Of a stretch of DNA of 64,000 bases, positions 34,677 to 44,548 are shown one piece after another. Within the stretch, counting starts at the first letter, position 1. Each line of letters starts with the position of its first letter. The notes under the pieces are model-generated. The model had not been told where the DNA came from. It did not search any database and was given only the letters and a program-made list of their open reading frames with translations. The stretch spans positions 1 through 64,000 of the forward strand of contig OMYB01000014.1 in NCBI GenBank assembly GCA_900315155.1. The letters are read 5' to 3'. Both the position numbers and the translations under genes were made by a program. The DNA comes from an uncultured Selenomonadales bacterium. Lineage in GTDB: Bacteria > Bacillota > Negativicutes > Selenomonadales > Selenomonadaceae.

Positions 34677-34741
34677 TATAAACAAGAATTATGCTAAGAT
34701 TTGTTAAAATGTGCTAAAAATCACAGAATATGTGACAATCC

Positions 34742-35512
34742 TCAAAAGTCATCGTCTACGCTGCCATCATCCTCGGTAGCACGCAGACGGCGGTTGATCG
34801 AGGCGAGTCCATGATAGATGGTGTTGATGTCGATAGCCTCTCCCCGGTTCTCCATGTACTTCTCCAGCTTGCGCTTGACGCGCTGGAGGGCGTTATCGAT
34901 GGATTTGACGCGGCGGTGGAGTTCCCTGGCGATTTCCTGATAGGATTTGCCATCGAGGTAGCTCATGAGGACCTTCCACTCGAGGCTGGAGAGGATCTCC
35001 TCCATCTTTTTCTCGAGCTCAAGGAACTCTTCCCGGCTGATGACGAGCTCCTCCGGGTCGGAAATCTTCGTTCCCGAGAGCACATCGAGGAGCGTGCGGT
35101 CGGAATCCTCATCATAGATGGGCTTGTTCAGGGAAACGTAGGAATTCAGCGGGATATGCTTCTGCCTCGTTGCCGTCTTGATCGCCGTGATGATCTGGCG
35201 CGTCACGCAGAGCTCTGCAAACGCGCGGAAGGAGGAAAGCTTGTCGTTGCGGAAATCCCGGATGGCCTTATAGAAGCCGATCATGCCCTCCTGGATGATA
35301 TCCTCGCGGTCTGCCCCGATCAGGAAGTAGGAACGGGCCTTGGCGCGGACAAAATTCCGGTACTTATTGATGAGGTAGTTCTGGGCCTCCATGTTGTCCT
35401 GTTCCTTGATTGCCAGGAGAATCTCCTCGTCCGTGAGATTTTCGAATGCGCTGTCTTCTGTTTCGTTTTCGGTTTCTTCCTGAATGTTGCTGAGATTCGA
35501 TTCTGCTGCCAT
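34742..35512 (-). CDS. sigH: sigma factor SigH-like
   Basis: 256 residues from ATG 35512 (GGGGAATG upstream). Sigma-70 region 2 (EAQNYLINKYRNFVRAKARSYFLIGADREDIIQEGMIG...) and region 4 (LEWKVLMSYLDGKSYQEIARELHRRVKSIDNALQRVKRKL) with the short linker of Spo0H. In Bacillus SigH controls the transition state and sporulation. In Firmicutes it can also control competence genes, and late competence genes occur elsewhere in this window. It is the last gene of the conserved yacL-sigH neighbourhood. Confidence 0.92.
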   Translation of the reverse strand: MAAESNLSNIQEETENETEDSAFENLTDEEILLAIKEQDNMEAQNYLINKYRNFVRAKARSYFLIGADREDIIQEGMIGFYKAIRDFRNDKLSSFRAFAELCVTRQIITAIKTATRQKHIPLNSYVSLNKPIYDEDSDRTLLDVLSGTKISDPEELVISREEFLELEKKMEEILSSLEWKVLMSYLDGKSYQEIARELHRRVKSIDNALQRVKRKLEKYMENRGEAIDINTIYHGLASINRRLRATEDDGSVDDDF

Positions 35513-35566
35513 CGAACATTCCCCTTTTGCCGATTCTCTTATTTCCATTTAATCAATACACCTAGA

Positions 35567-35595
35567 ATTATACCGCGAACGGTTGAAATCGTCAA
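35567..35595 (-). promoter_or_regulatory. promoter of sigH
   Basis: TTGACG (35590-35595), a 17-bp spacer and TATAAT (35567-35572), 55 bp before the ATG. So sigH has its own promoter besides any read-through from rlmB. Confidence 0.8.
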
Positions 35596-35646
35596 GCATA
35601 CGGGACATACGCCCTTGTATACAGGAAGACGGATCGTCCGGTTTTC

Positions 35647-36510
35647 TTATTTTTTTGCTTTGAGCAGACGCTGGCGCAGGGACTCATACAGGAGGATGGA
35701 GCCAGCCACCGACGCGTTGAGGGAGTTGATATGGCCGACCATCGGCATCTGCACGATGAAATCGCACTGCTCCTTCGTCAGGCGGCCCATGCCATGGCCC
35801 TCGCCGCCGACGACGAGGACGAGCGGTCCCGTGAGATCCGCTTCCCAATACTGCTGGCTGCCATCCATATCGGCACCGGCGACCCAGAAACCCTTCTTCT
35901 TGAGCCCCTTGAGCGTCTGGGCGATGTTGCCGATGCGAGCGACCGGCACGTACTCGACCGCCCCCGCCGACGTCTTTGCGACCGTGGCCGTGAGTGGCAC
36001 GCTGCGGCGCTTCGGGATGAGGACGCCGTGGACGCCCGTGGCATCCGCCGTGCGCAGCAGGGCGCCGAGGTTGTGCGGGTCCTCGAGCTCATCGAGCAGC
36101 AGGAGGAAAGGAGGCTCGCCCTTCTCCTCCGCCGCTTTCAGGATATCGTCGAGCTCGGCATAGGCAACGGGGGCCACGTAGGCGAGCACGCCCTGATGGC
36201 GCATGCCGCCCGCGATGGACTCGATCTTGCTGCGGTCGACGAGCTGCACGGGGACGCCATGCTCGCGCGCGAGATCCTCGATCTCTGCGGACGTGCGGTC
36301 GCCCGCGACGAGCAGCACGCGGTTGATGCCGCGGCCGGATTTCAGCGCCTCCGTCACGGCATTGCGGCCGACGAGCACATCATCCGGCAGCGTGCGCGGC
36401 TCCGATGCCGGGGCCGCCGGGCGGGTGCGCTTCTTCGGTGCATGCTCCGCCAAAGGGCTCTCCTGCCGCCGATTCTTCCGATCCTGTTTTTGTTTTCTCG
36501 TATCTTTCAT
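35647..36510 (-). CDS. rlmB: 23S rRNA (guanosine-2'-O-)-methyltransferase RlmB
   Basis: 287 residues. A basic N-terminal extension (about 1-40), then a SpoU substrate-binding domain (LVGRNAVTEALKSGRGINRVLL) and the SPOUT knot: LDELEDPHNLGALLRTADATGVHG (motif 1), VLVVGGEGHGMG (motif 2), IVQMPMVGHINSLNASVAGSILLYE (motif 3). It methylates G2251-equivalent in 23S rRNA. It starts right at the thyX stop (36511). Confidence 0.92.
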   Translation of the reverse strand: MKDTRKQKQDRKNRRQESPLAEHAPKKRTRPAAPASEPRTLPDDVLVGRNAVTEALKSGRGINRVLLVAGDRTSAEIEDLAREHGVPVQLVDRSKIESIAGGMRHQGVLAYVAPVAYAELDDILKAAEEKGEPPFLLLLDELEDPHNLGALLRTADATGVHGVLIPKRRSVPLTATVAKTSAGAVEYVPVARIGNIAQTLKGLKKKGFWVAGADMDGSQQYWEADLTGPLVLVVGGEGHGMGRLTKEQCDFIVQMPMVGHINSLNASVAGSILLYESLRQRLLKAKK

Positions 36511-37200
36511 TTAATCCTCGCGAAGTTTCATCATTTCGTTGAATTTGCCGCAGGTCATCTTGCCCTCCGGGCAGCGGCCCGTATTCACGCAGCTCGCGCC
36601 CGCGTTATGGAACAGCGTCGGCGCAACGTTCTTGACGAGGGCCAGCATCTGATACGCCATGGCACGGATCTCCCACTGCGCGCGGTTGCAGCAGCGCAGG
36701 TTGAAGAAATGCAGCAGCGTGCGCGCGTTCATCGTCACGAGGATTTTCGTCTCCGTGGCATTCGCAAGCACGTAGCGCGCATCCTCCTTCGGGATGCCGA
36801 GCTCCGTGAGCGCATCGTAGGCCTCGCGGATCTGACCGATAATCTGGTCGAATTTCTCTTTGGCCTCGGGGTTCTCCGCGATGCTCGGCGGCGTGATGTA
36901 CTGGAACCCGTGCGCGGCCACATAGCGCTGCGACTGCTGGTCGTAGGAAGCGATGCGGTGGCGGACAAGCTGATGCGTGAGCACGCGGCTCACGCCCTCA
37001 ACGCCGAACGTGAACGAGACATGCTCGAGGCAGGAGGCATGACCGAGGGAAACGATCTTTTCGACCATCTCTTTCACGCGCTCCTCGCTCAATTTCTCCG
37101 CGAGCTCCGCCGCGCCGCTAGATGAATAACACAGGCGCGCCGCCATCGCGACCACGCGCTCCGGGTCGGGGGTGTGCTCTAATAACGTTACTTTTAACAT
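36511..37200 (-). CDS. thyX: flavin-dependent thymidylate synthase
   Basis: 229 residues. The ThyX motif RHR-x7-S is present as [14 protein letters not shown] (about 77-90), with CLEHVSFTF before it and [22 protein letters not shown] after it. It makes dTMP from dUMP using methylene-tetrahydrofolate and NADPH. ThyX is not part of this cluster in Bacillus, so it has been inserted between mrnC and rlmB in this lineage. Confidence 0.95.
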   Translation of the reverse strand: MLKVTLLEHTPDPERVVAMAARLCYSSSGAAELAEKLSEERVKEMVEKIVSLGHASCLEHVSFTFGVEGVSRVLTHQLVRHRIASYDQQSQRYVAAHGFQYITPPSIAENPEAKEKFDQIIGQIREAYDALTELGIPKEDARYVLANATETKILVTMNARTLLHFFNLRCCNRAQWEIRAMAYQMLALVKNVAPTLFHNAGASCVNTGRCPEGKMTCGKFNEMMKLRED

Positions 37201-37208
37201 AGTTACTC

Positions 37209-37691
37209 CTAATGCAGAATTTCCTCCATCATAGCTTTAGAGATGACCTGGAACGAGGCCTCGGCGATGTCGTAGAGGCGCTGCTCCTGCTCGCTGAGGT
37301 AGAGGCTGCCGAGCAGGGCCTCAAAGCCGGTGCTCGAATGGTACTCGGCGACACTGGCGCTGCGTGGCGCGTGGCTTTTGGCGTTGCGCCCGCGGCGGTA
37401 GATGGCTTTTTCCTCCTCCGTCAGCATCCCCTCGATGCCGAGGTAGGCCTTGTGCTGCCAGACGGCCGAGACGATCTGCGCCGAGAAATCATGCAGGGCG
37501 TGGACGTTCGACTGGTCGTAGGACAGCAGCCTCGTGCGCACGAAAAGGTGGAAATAGGCATCGCCGACATAGGCGAGCACGAGCGGGTTCATCTGCTTCA
37601 CATCCATGCCGGTATAGCGCTGACGGATACCGCCCGCGCCGTCCGGCTGGAACATGCTTTGGACGAGCCGCTGGAAATGTTCGAATTTCAT
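37209..37691 (-). CDS. mrnC: mini-ribonuclease III
   Basis: 160 residues: an RNase III catalytic domain without the RNA-binding domain. [21 protein letters not shown] (about 30-50) and [17 protein letters not shown] (about 118-134) hold the acidic active-site residues. In Bacillus it matures 23S rRNA ends. It follows cysS by 9 bp, the usual order. Confidence 0.93.
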   Translation of the reverse strand: MKFEHFQRLVQSMFQPDGAGGIRQRYTGMDVKQMNPLVLAYVGDAYFHLFVRTRLLSYDQSNVHALHDFSAQIVSAVWQHKAYLGIEGMLTEEEKAIYRRGRNAKSHAPRSASVAEYHSSTGFEALLGSLYLSEQEQRLYDIAEASFQVISKAMMEEILH

Positions 37692-37700
37692 GGCGTTCCC

Positions 37701-39120
<1,420 letters not shown>

Positions 39121-39128
<8 letters not shown>

Positions 39129-39891
39129 CTTTGCTCTGCTCCTCCTTCATATCGAGCCCGTCGAGCTTCTTCTCGAGCTCGCCGACCTTCTTTTCGAGCG
39201 CCTGGATCTGCTTCAGCATGCAGACGCGCATCTCCTCCTCGGGGTCCGGCAGCGTGCCGTGGTCGAGGTCGACATCGATCTCGCTCTCGATCTCGGCCAT
39301 CGGGTCATCCGGCTCCACGAGATGCGTCTGCATGGCGCGTTTCATGTCCTCCGTCGTGTGGACGCGCTGGCCGTGCATGACGACGACGCGCCCCGGCACG
39401 CCGACGACGGTCGCATACGCCGGCACCGGCTTCAGCACGACAGCGCCGGCGCCGATCTTCGCATGGGCGCCGACCGTGAACGAGCCGAGCACCTTGGCGC
39501 CAGACGCCACGACGACGTTGTCGCCGATGGTCGGGTGGCGCTTGCCCTTCTCCTTGCCCGTGCCGCCGAGCGTGACGCCCTGATAGAGCGTCACGTTGTT
39601 GCCGATCTCCGCCGTCTCGCCGATGACGATGCCCGTGCCATGGTCGATGAACAGGCCCTCGCCGATCGTCGCGCCCGGATGGATCTCGATGCCCGTGATG
39701 AAGCGGGCCGCCTCCGAGACGAGGCGGGCGAGCACGATCCATTTGCGCCGGTAGAGCGCATGGGACAGGCGATGTGCCCAGATGGCATGCAGGCCCGGAT
39801 AACAGAGAATGACCTCGAGCACACTGTTTGCCGCCGGGTCGCGCTCGAATACCACGCGGATATCCTTGCGCAGCGTAGAGAAAAATTTCAT
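39121..39891 (-). CDS. cysE: serine O-acetyltransferase
   Basis: About 256 residues. A short N-terminal helical part ([22 protein letters not shown]) is followed by left-handed hexapeptide repeats ([23 protein letters not shown]..., with catalytic His in this stretch) and [24 protein letters not shown]. It is the first step of cysteine synthesis. A C-terminal extension of about 70 residues (acidic, then coiled coil [16 protein letters not shown]) goes beyond the catalytic core. Start: ATG 39891 gives the family N-terminus, and ATG 39927 is an alternative. Confidence 0.92.
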
Positions 39892-39942
39892 AAAGGCATT
39901 CGCCTCTCCTTGTGCGATAATTTCCATCGGTCTATCCGCCTG

Positions 39943-40422
39943 TCAGTCCTGCTTTTCGATGCCGCATACGGCATACGCCGAAATGCCCTGCTCCGTACCC
40001 GTGAAACCGAGCTTCTCCTCGGTCGTGGCCTTGACGTTGACCTGGTCGAGCTCGACGCCGAGCACGCGCGCGATATTGGCCTCCATCTGCGGGATATACG
40101 TCTTCATCTTCGGCCTCTGCGCGACGATCGTCGCATCGACGTTGCCGACGGCATAGCCACGCGCCCGCAGCAGGTCCATGACGTGGCCGAGCAGTTTCAG
40201 GCTGTCTGCGCCCTCGTATTTCGGGTCTGTATCGGGGAAATGCTGCCCGATATCGCCGAGCGCCGCGGCGCCGAGCAGGGCATCCGAGATGGCGTGCAGC
40301 AGCACGTCGGCATCCGAATGGCCGAGCAGCCCCAGCGTATGCGGGATCTCGACCCCGCCGATGATGAGTTTGCGCCCCTCTACGAGGCGGTGGACATCGT
40401 AGCCCATGCCAAATCTGGTCAT
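39943..40422 (-). CDS. ispF: 2-C-methyl-D-erythritol 2,4-cyclodiphosphate synthase
   Basis: 159 residues, standard length. [40 protein letters not shown] at the N-terminus contains the zinc ligands (DVH and H of GHSDAD), and [20 protein letters not shown] is the C-terminal signature. Fifth step of the MEP isoprenoid pathway. Confidence 0.96.
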   Translation of the reverse strand: MTRFGMGYDVHRLVEGRKLIIGGVEIPHTLGLLGHSDADVLLHAISDALLGAAALGDIGQHFPDTDPKYEGADSLKLLGHVMDLLRARGYAVGNVDATIVAQRPKMKTYIPQMEANIARVLGVELDQVNVKATTEEKLGFTGTEQGISAYAVCGIEKQD

Positions 40423-40446
40423 AGCCTTCTCCTTATGTTCGATTCG

Positions 40447-41208
40447 TTACTTTTGATTCGTCAGCTTCTGTAATTTCTCTTTCGCCGTCTCCGCGGCATC
40501 CGCGAGCTTTTCCTTGAGCTGTTCGCCGCGGCCCTCATGCAGGAATGCCTCCGCGACGATGAGGTCGCCGGGCGTCGTGACCTTGATGTTCTCATAACCG
40601 CCCATGACGACATGCACGGGCACGCCGAGGCGCTCGACGAGGCTCGCGTCATCCGTCCCCAGGAAGCCGTCCTCTGCGGCCTGTTCATTGGCACGCACGA
40701 GGATATCCCGCCGGAATCCCTGCGGGGTCTGCACGGCCCAGAGCGTGCTGCGCGGCGGCGTCGCCTGCACGACACCGTCCGCATTCACGACCTTCACCGT
40801 ATTCTTTTCGGGTACGGCCGCGATGGCTGCCCCGTTCTTTCTGGCCTCCGCGATGACGGCCTCGATGGTCTCGCGGCTCACGAGCGGACGCGCCGCATCG
40901 TGGACGAGGACGATCTCCGCGTCTTTCGAGACCATATCGAGACCGTTCTTCACGGAGTACTGGCGCTCCGAGCCGCCCTCGACGACGCACCAGGGCTTGA
41001 GCTCCGGCACACGCTCGAGGACGTGCCGCATCGGCGCCATTTCGGCCTTTCCCGTGACGATGATGAGCTCATCGACTGCGGGAACGGCGGAAAATTTCAG
41101 CAGCGTGCGCACGAACATGGGCTTGCCGCCGAGTTCGAGGAACACCTTGTTGACGCCTGCCTGCATGCGTTTACCCTGCCCGGCGGCGGGAAAGATGACC
41201 GATACCAT
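40447..41208 (-). CDS. ispD: 2-C-methyl-D-erythritol 4-phosphate cytidylyltransferase
   Basis: 253 residues. PAAGQGKRMQAGVNKVFLELGGKPM (CTP-binding loop, about 7-31) and VLVHDAARPLVSRETI are diagnostic, and TDDASLVERLGVPVHVVMG and NIKVTTPGDL follow. It forms CDP-ME in the MEP pathway. A C-terminal Lys/Glu-rich extension of about 20 residues is unusual but minor. Confidence 0.95.
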   Translation of the reverse strand: MVSVIFPAAGQGKRMQAGVNKVFLELGGKPMFVRTLLKFSAVPAVDELIIVTGKAEMAPMRHVLERVPELKPWCVVEGGSERQYSVKNGLDMVSKDAEIVLVHDAARPLVSRETIEAVIAEARKNGAAIAAVPEKNTVKVVNADGVVQATPPRSTLWAVQTPQGFRRDILVRANEQAAEDGFLGTDDASLVERLGVPVHVVMGGYENIKVTTPGDLIVAEAFLHEGRGEQLKEKLADAAETAKEKLQKLTNQK

Positions 41209-41243
41209 ACGATATTCTCCTTCTATGGTTTACACCATACGGC

Positions 41244-42422
41244 TTACGCACCGATTTTCGCAAAGATCATGCGGCCGGCTGCGGTCTGCAGGGCCGAAGT
41301 CACTTCCACTTTCAGCGTTTCATCGATGTGGCGGTAGCCGTTCTCGATGACAATCATCGTACCATCATCGAGGTAGGCCACGCCCTGTCCCGGCTCCTTG
41401 CCGGCCTTCACGATCGTGACCTGCATGCTCTCGCCAGGCACGACGATCGGCTTCACGGCATTCGAGAGCTCGTTGATGTTCAGCACCTCGACGCCGCGCA
41501 GCTTCGCGACCTTGTTGAGGTTGAAATCGTTCGTGATGATCTTGCCATGCACATCCTGACAGAGGCGCACGAGCTTCGAATCGACCTCGGCGATATCGTC
41601 GTAGTCCTGATTCGTGATCTCGACCTTCATCTTCTTTTCCTGGCGGATCTGCTGCAGGATATCGAGGCCGCGGCGGCCGCGCGTGCGTTTCAGCGCGTCC
41701 GCCGAGTCTGCGATATGCTGCAGTTCCTCGAGCACGAAGACCGGGATCAGCAGCGTGCCCTCGATGAAGCCCGTATCGCAGATATCCGCAATACGCCCGT
41801 CGATGATGACGCTCGTATCGAGCACCTTGTAGAGTTTATCCGCCTGCACAGGCGCCTGCAGGGCTTCTTTTCCGCCGGGAGCCGCTGTGGCCTGACGGGC
41901 GGCCTGCTTTGCCTCGCGGGCCTTCGCCATCTCGCGCAGGAGCTTCGGTACAGAGTCAAACATCTCCACGAGCTCCTGCTGTTTCTTCAGCGCGACGCGG
42001 ATACCGAGGTAGCCGAAGACGATGCTGAAGATCACGGGGATGTAGTCACCGATGATCGGAATCTTTCCAAACGTGAATCCCAAAAGGCTGGCAATGATGA
42101 GTCCGATCGTGAGCCCGACCGCGCCCGCGATGACATCGTGAACCGGCATCTTCGCGACAGCCGTCTCCACCCAGATGGAGAACCGCTTGAGCTTACGGAT
42201 GAGATAGGGAGAACTGAAAAAACCAATAAGTCCGCCGAGGATAGCACCGATGAGGATACAGAAAAGGGTGGCCGCCGTAATCTTGAACAGCCCCATATCC
42301 ACCTGAAGCACCTCGGTACTGAGGAACTCCGTGACGAGTGGGCTGGCCAGATCAAAAAGCGCACCACCGGCGATTGCGAGAAACAGCGTAATGAAAAAGC
42401 GCAGCACGCGATCCATCATCAT
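41244..42422 (-). CDS. PIN/TRAM-domain membrane protein, YacL-like
   Basis: 392 residues from ATG 42422 (AGGAGGTGATAAC upstream; the longer frame to 42476 is unsupported). Four N-terminal membrane helices (about 5-135), a PIN nuclease-fold domain (LDTSVIIDGRIADICDTGFIEGTLLIPVFVLEELQ, about 190-225) and a C-terminal TRAM domain (about 320-385). It is positioned before ispD as in Bacillus yacL. Likely a membrane-attached RNA-binding or RNase-like protein. Confidence 0.92.
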   Translation of the reverse strand: MMMDRVLRFFITLFLAIAGGALFDLASPLVTEFLSTEVLQVDMGLFKITAATLFCILIGAILGGLIGFFSSPYLIRKLKRFSIWVETAVAKMPVHDVIAGAVGLTIGLIIASLLGFTFGKIPIIGDYIPVIFSIVFGYLGIRVALKKQQELVEMFDSVPKLLREMAKAREAKQAARQATAAPGGKEALQAPVQADKLYKVLDTSVIIDGRIADICDTGFIEGTLLIPVFVLEELQHIADSADALKRTRGRRGLDILQQIRQEKKMKVEITNQDYDDIAEVDSKLVRLCQDVHGKIITNDFNLNKVAKLRGVEVLNINELSNAVKPIVVPGESMQVTIVKAGKEPGQGVAYLDDGTMIVIENGYRHIDETLKVEVTSALQTAAGRMIFAKIGA

Positions 42423-42474
42423 GTTATCACCTCCTAATACGATAAATGAATAAAATAAATGATAGCTTCGTATC

Positions 42475-42483
42475 ATTATAACA
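42475..42483 (-). promoter_or_regulatory. extended -10 promoter of the yacL-like operon
   Basis: Minus strand TGT-TATAAT (TATAAT at 42475-42480), 53 bp before the ATG and just after the carD terminator. Confidence 0.55.
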
Positions 42484-42530
42484 TATTTCCGCCCGTCACA
42501 CTACCGTGAGAACAGAAAAGCCCAAAACCC

Positions 42531-42562
42531 ATAAAAAAAAGAAAAGGACCCCATCGGGTCCT
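42531..42562 (-). terminator. terminator of carD
   Basis: Minus strand AGGACCC-gatg-GGGTCCT followed by TTTTC and a run of eight T (42533-42540). Confidence 0.85.
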
Positions 42563-42590
42563 AAGGAACGGCTGTCCATGCAGCGCAGGA

Positions 42591-43088
42591 TCACTGCTTG
42601 GCAGCACGATTATTGGCCAAAACGCCATTCATCCATTTCTCTACCTCTTCCGGCGTCTTATCGCAGGCATAGACCAGCTCGCTCACGAGAATCTGTTTCG
42701 CCAGATCCATGAGACGGCGTTCGCCGCTTGAAATCTTGTGCTTGCGGTCCTGCAGGATGAGGTTGCGCGCCACGGCTGCGACATCGCAGATATCGCCGGA
42801 TTTCATCTTGTCCAGGTTCGCATGGAACCGCTTGTTCCAGCTCCCGACCGCCCTCTCAGGCTTGTCCTGGAGCACGTCCCTGACATCCTCCACCTTCGCC
42901 TGAGGGATGATATCCCGCAGGCCGACGTTATCCACATTGTCAGTCGGGATCATCACCTTCATGTTTCCGATAGGCATCTGGAGGACATAATACGTCTTAT
43001 CCTCGCCCAGCACCTCGCAGTTCTCGACGCCCGAGATGGTACCAGCACCATGCATGGGGTAGACCACTTTATCACCAACGTGCAGCAA
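42591..43088 (-). CDS. carD: CarD/CdnL-family RNA polymerase-binding regulator
   Basis: 165 residues. N-terminal Tudor-like RNAP interaction domain (VGDKVVYPMHGAGTISGVENCEV...YYVLQMPIGNMKVMIPTDN) and C-terminal helical DNA-binding domain with the usual RWNKRF-like segment as GSWNKRFHANLDKM and SSGERRLMDLAKQILVSEL. It stabilises promoter open complexes, especially at rRNA genes. The start is TTG 43088: GAGGGGGTG precedes it, and a stop codon just upstream excludes a longer form. Tandem promoters drive it. Confidence 0.93.
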   Translation of the reverse strand: MLHVGDKVVYPMHGAGTISGVENCEVLGEDKTYYVLQMPIGNMKVMIPTDNVDNVGLRDIIPQAKVEDVRDVLQDKPERAVGSWNKRFHANLDKMKSGDICDVAAVARNLILQDRKHKISSGERRLMDLAKQILVSELVYACDKTPEEVEKWMNGVLANNRAAKQ

Positions 43089-43139
43089 ACATACACCCCC
43101 TCATAAAAAATCTTTGACACTTCTTCTTGAACAACTTTT

Positions 43140-43168
43140 ATTATAGCACACTTTTCAAAAGGTGTAAA
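43140..43168 (-). promoter_or_regulatory. carD promoter P2
   Basis: TTTACA (43163-43168), a 17-bp spacer and TATAAT (43140-43145) with an extended TGC before it. Confidence 0.75.
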
Positions 43169-43176
43169 ATTTTTAT

Positions 43177-43205
43177 ATTATAGCACGCTAGGTACGATTC
43201 GTCAA
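43177..43205 (-). promoter_or_regulatory. carD promoter P1
   Basis: TTGACG (43200-43205), a 17-bp spacer and TATAAT (43177-43182), also preceded by TGC. It is 37 bp upstream of P2. Confidence 0.8.
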
Positions 43206-43231
43206 TAATAAATACCGTGCTGTCTCCGCAT

Positions 43232-43268
43232 AAAAAAGTCCGCAGCACTTTGGGGGAATGCTGCGGAC
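43232..43268 (-). terminator. terminator of the pectin operon
   Basis: Minus strand GTCCGCAGCA (43259-43268) with TGCTGCGGAC (43238-43247), then TTTTTT. A second hairpin ACCGTGC/GCACGGT (43331-43351) lies between it and the last gene. Confidence 0.9.
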
Positions 43269-43373
43269 GGATTTGGGAAATCGGGGAACCTCGCGGTTCT
43301 CCATAAAAGAGAAACTAAGAGAACTGAGAGACCGTGCCTATCCGGCACGGTGCGGCTTCGTACAACTGCGGAA

Positions 43374-44486
43374 TCACAGACGTTCGTACTCCGCCGCGGC
43401 CAGGATGAACGGTCCCAGGCCCTTCGGTTCGTTCGTGACAATCGGTTCGCTCACGTAGTAGGCAAACGAGCCATCGCGCTCGCCATATGCCTTCGTCGGC
43501 TTGCCGCCGAGACCGGCGACGAAGCAGATCTTATTGAGGCAGATCGTGTGCATCGGTGTCTCGGTGATGAACTCATCGAGCAGGCCCTGGTAGCTGAGTT
43601 TCGCGAAATCGCGCATCTTCTCGGGCAGGAAGCCGAGGCGGACGCCCTTGAACAGGGCATACGCGATCATGCAGGAGCCGGATGCCTCGAGGTAGTTGCC
43701 CTTGCGGTCGCCGCACTCGAGGACCTGGTACCAGACGTGATGGACCGGATCCGCTACCCGGATGAGGGCCTCCATCGTATCCTGGAAGTTCTGGATAAGT
43801 TCTTTCTTATATTCGTTGTCATCCGGCAGCTGCTCGAGCGTATCGACGATAGCCATGCAGTACCAGCCCATCGAGCGGCTCCAGAAATGCTTGGAGAGCC
43901 CCGTCTCCGGGTTCGCCCACGGCTGCTTGCGCGCATCATCATAGGCATGATACAGCAGGCCGTTTTCGTGGTTCAGCGTATGCTTGCGTGCGATGATGAA
44001 CTGATGGGCGATATCGTCATACTCCTTCGGGTCCTTCGTGAAGGCGCTGACGTATTTCGCATAGAACGTCGCGCCCATGTAGAGGCCGTCGAGCCAAATC
44101 TGCTCCGGATAGATCTTCTTATGCCAGAAGACGCCTTCCTTCGTGCGCGGATGATGCTCGATCTGGCTGCGCAGGAGGTCGAGGGCCTTCTTGTAAGCCG
44201 GCTCCTTCGTCTCCTCGTAGACCGTCAGCAGGATCTTGCCGTTGTTCAGGTGGTCGATGTTATACTCATCGACGCTGTAGCCGCGGATCGTGCCATCCGG
44301 CTGGACGAAGGTGTCCGTGCAGGACTTTACGTAGTCGAAATACTTGCGCTCGCCCGTGCGTTTCCACACCTCGGCGATGCCATCGAGCGTCAGGCCGAAC
44401 TCATAGGCCCAATAGCTCGTGAGGTCTGTCTTTCTGGCGATGACGGAATCCGCCATCCACTGGGAATAACTGGTCTTTTCCGGCAT
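43374..44486 (-). CDS. GH88/GH105 unsaturated uronyl hydrolase (YteR/YesR-like)
   Basis: 370 residues of an (alpha/alpha)6 barrel. WAYEFGLTLDGIAEVWKRTGERKYFDYVK at the start, KIYPEQIWLDGLYMGATFYAKY (about 145-168, containing a catalytic Asp) and KHFWSRSMGWYCMAIVDTL (about 210-228) are characteristic of GH105. These enzymes hydrate the 4,5-unsaturated galacturonyl unit left by pectin or rhamnogalacturonan lyases. There is no signal peptide, so it is cytoplasmic. Last of three genes with a transporter and GH28. Confidence 0.9.
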   Translation of the reverse strand: MPEKTSYSQWMADSVIARKTDLTSYWAYEFGLTLDGIAEVWKRTGERKYFDYVKSCTDTFVQPDGTIRGYSVDEYNIDHLNNGKILLTVYEETKEPAYKKALDLLRSQIEHHPRTKEGVFWHKKIYPEQIWLDGLYMGATFYAKYVSAFTKDPKEYDDIAHQFIIARKHTLNHENGLLYHAYDDARKQPWANPETGLSKHFWSRSMGWYCMAIVDTLEQLPDDNEYKKELIQNFQDTMEALIRVADPVHHVWYQVLECGDRKGNYLEASGSCMIAYALFKGVRLGFLPEKMRDFAKLSYQGLLDEFITETPMHTICLNKICFVAGLGGKPTKAYGERDGSFAYYVSEPIVTNEPKGLGPFILAAAEYERL

Positions 44487-44511
44487 GTTCGATTCTCCTA
44501 TCTCATAAAGA

Positions 44512-44528
44512 AGCGGCCCGAAGGCCGC
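44512..44528 (-). promoter_or_regulatory. intercistronic hairpin between transporter and GH105 genes
   Basis: GCGGCC-cgaa-GGCCGC lies 26 bp before the GH105 start and is followed on the minus strand by TTCTTTATG. It may reduce read-through or stabilise the upstream message. Confidence 0.45.
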
Positions 44529-44548
44529 CTCCCAATTCTGTTTCCGAT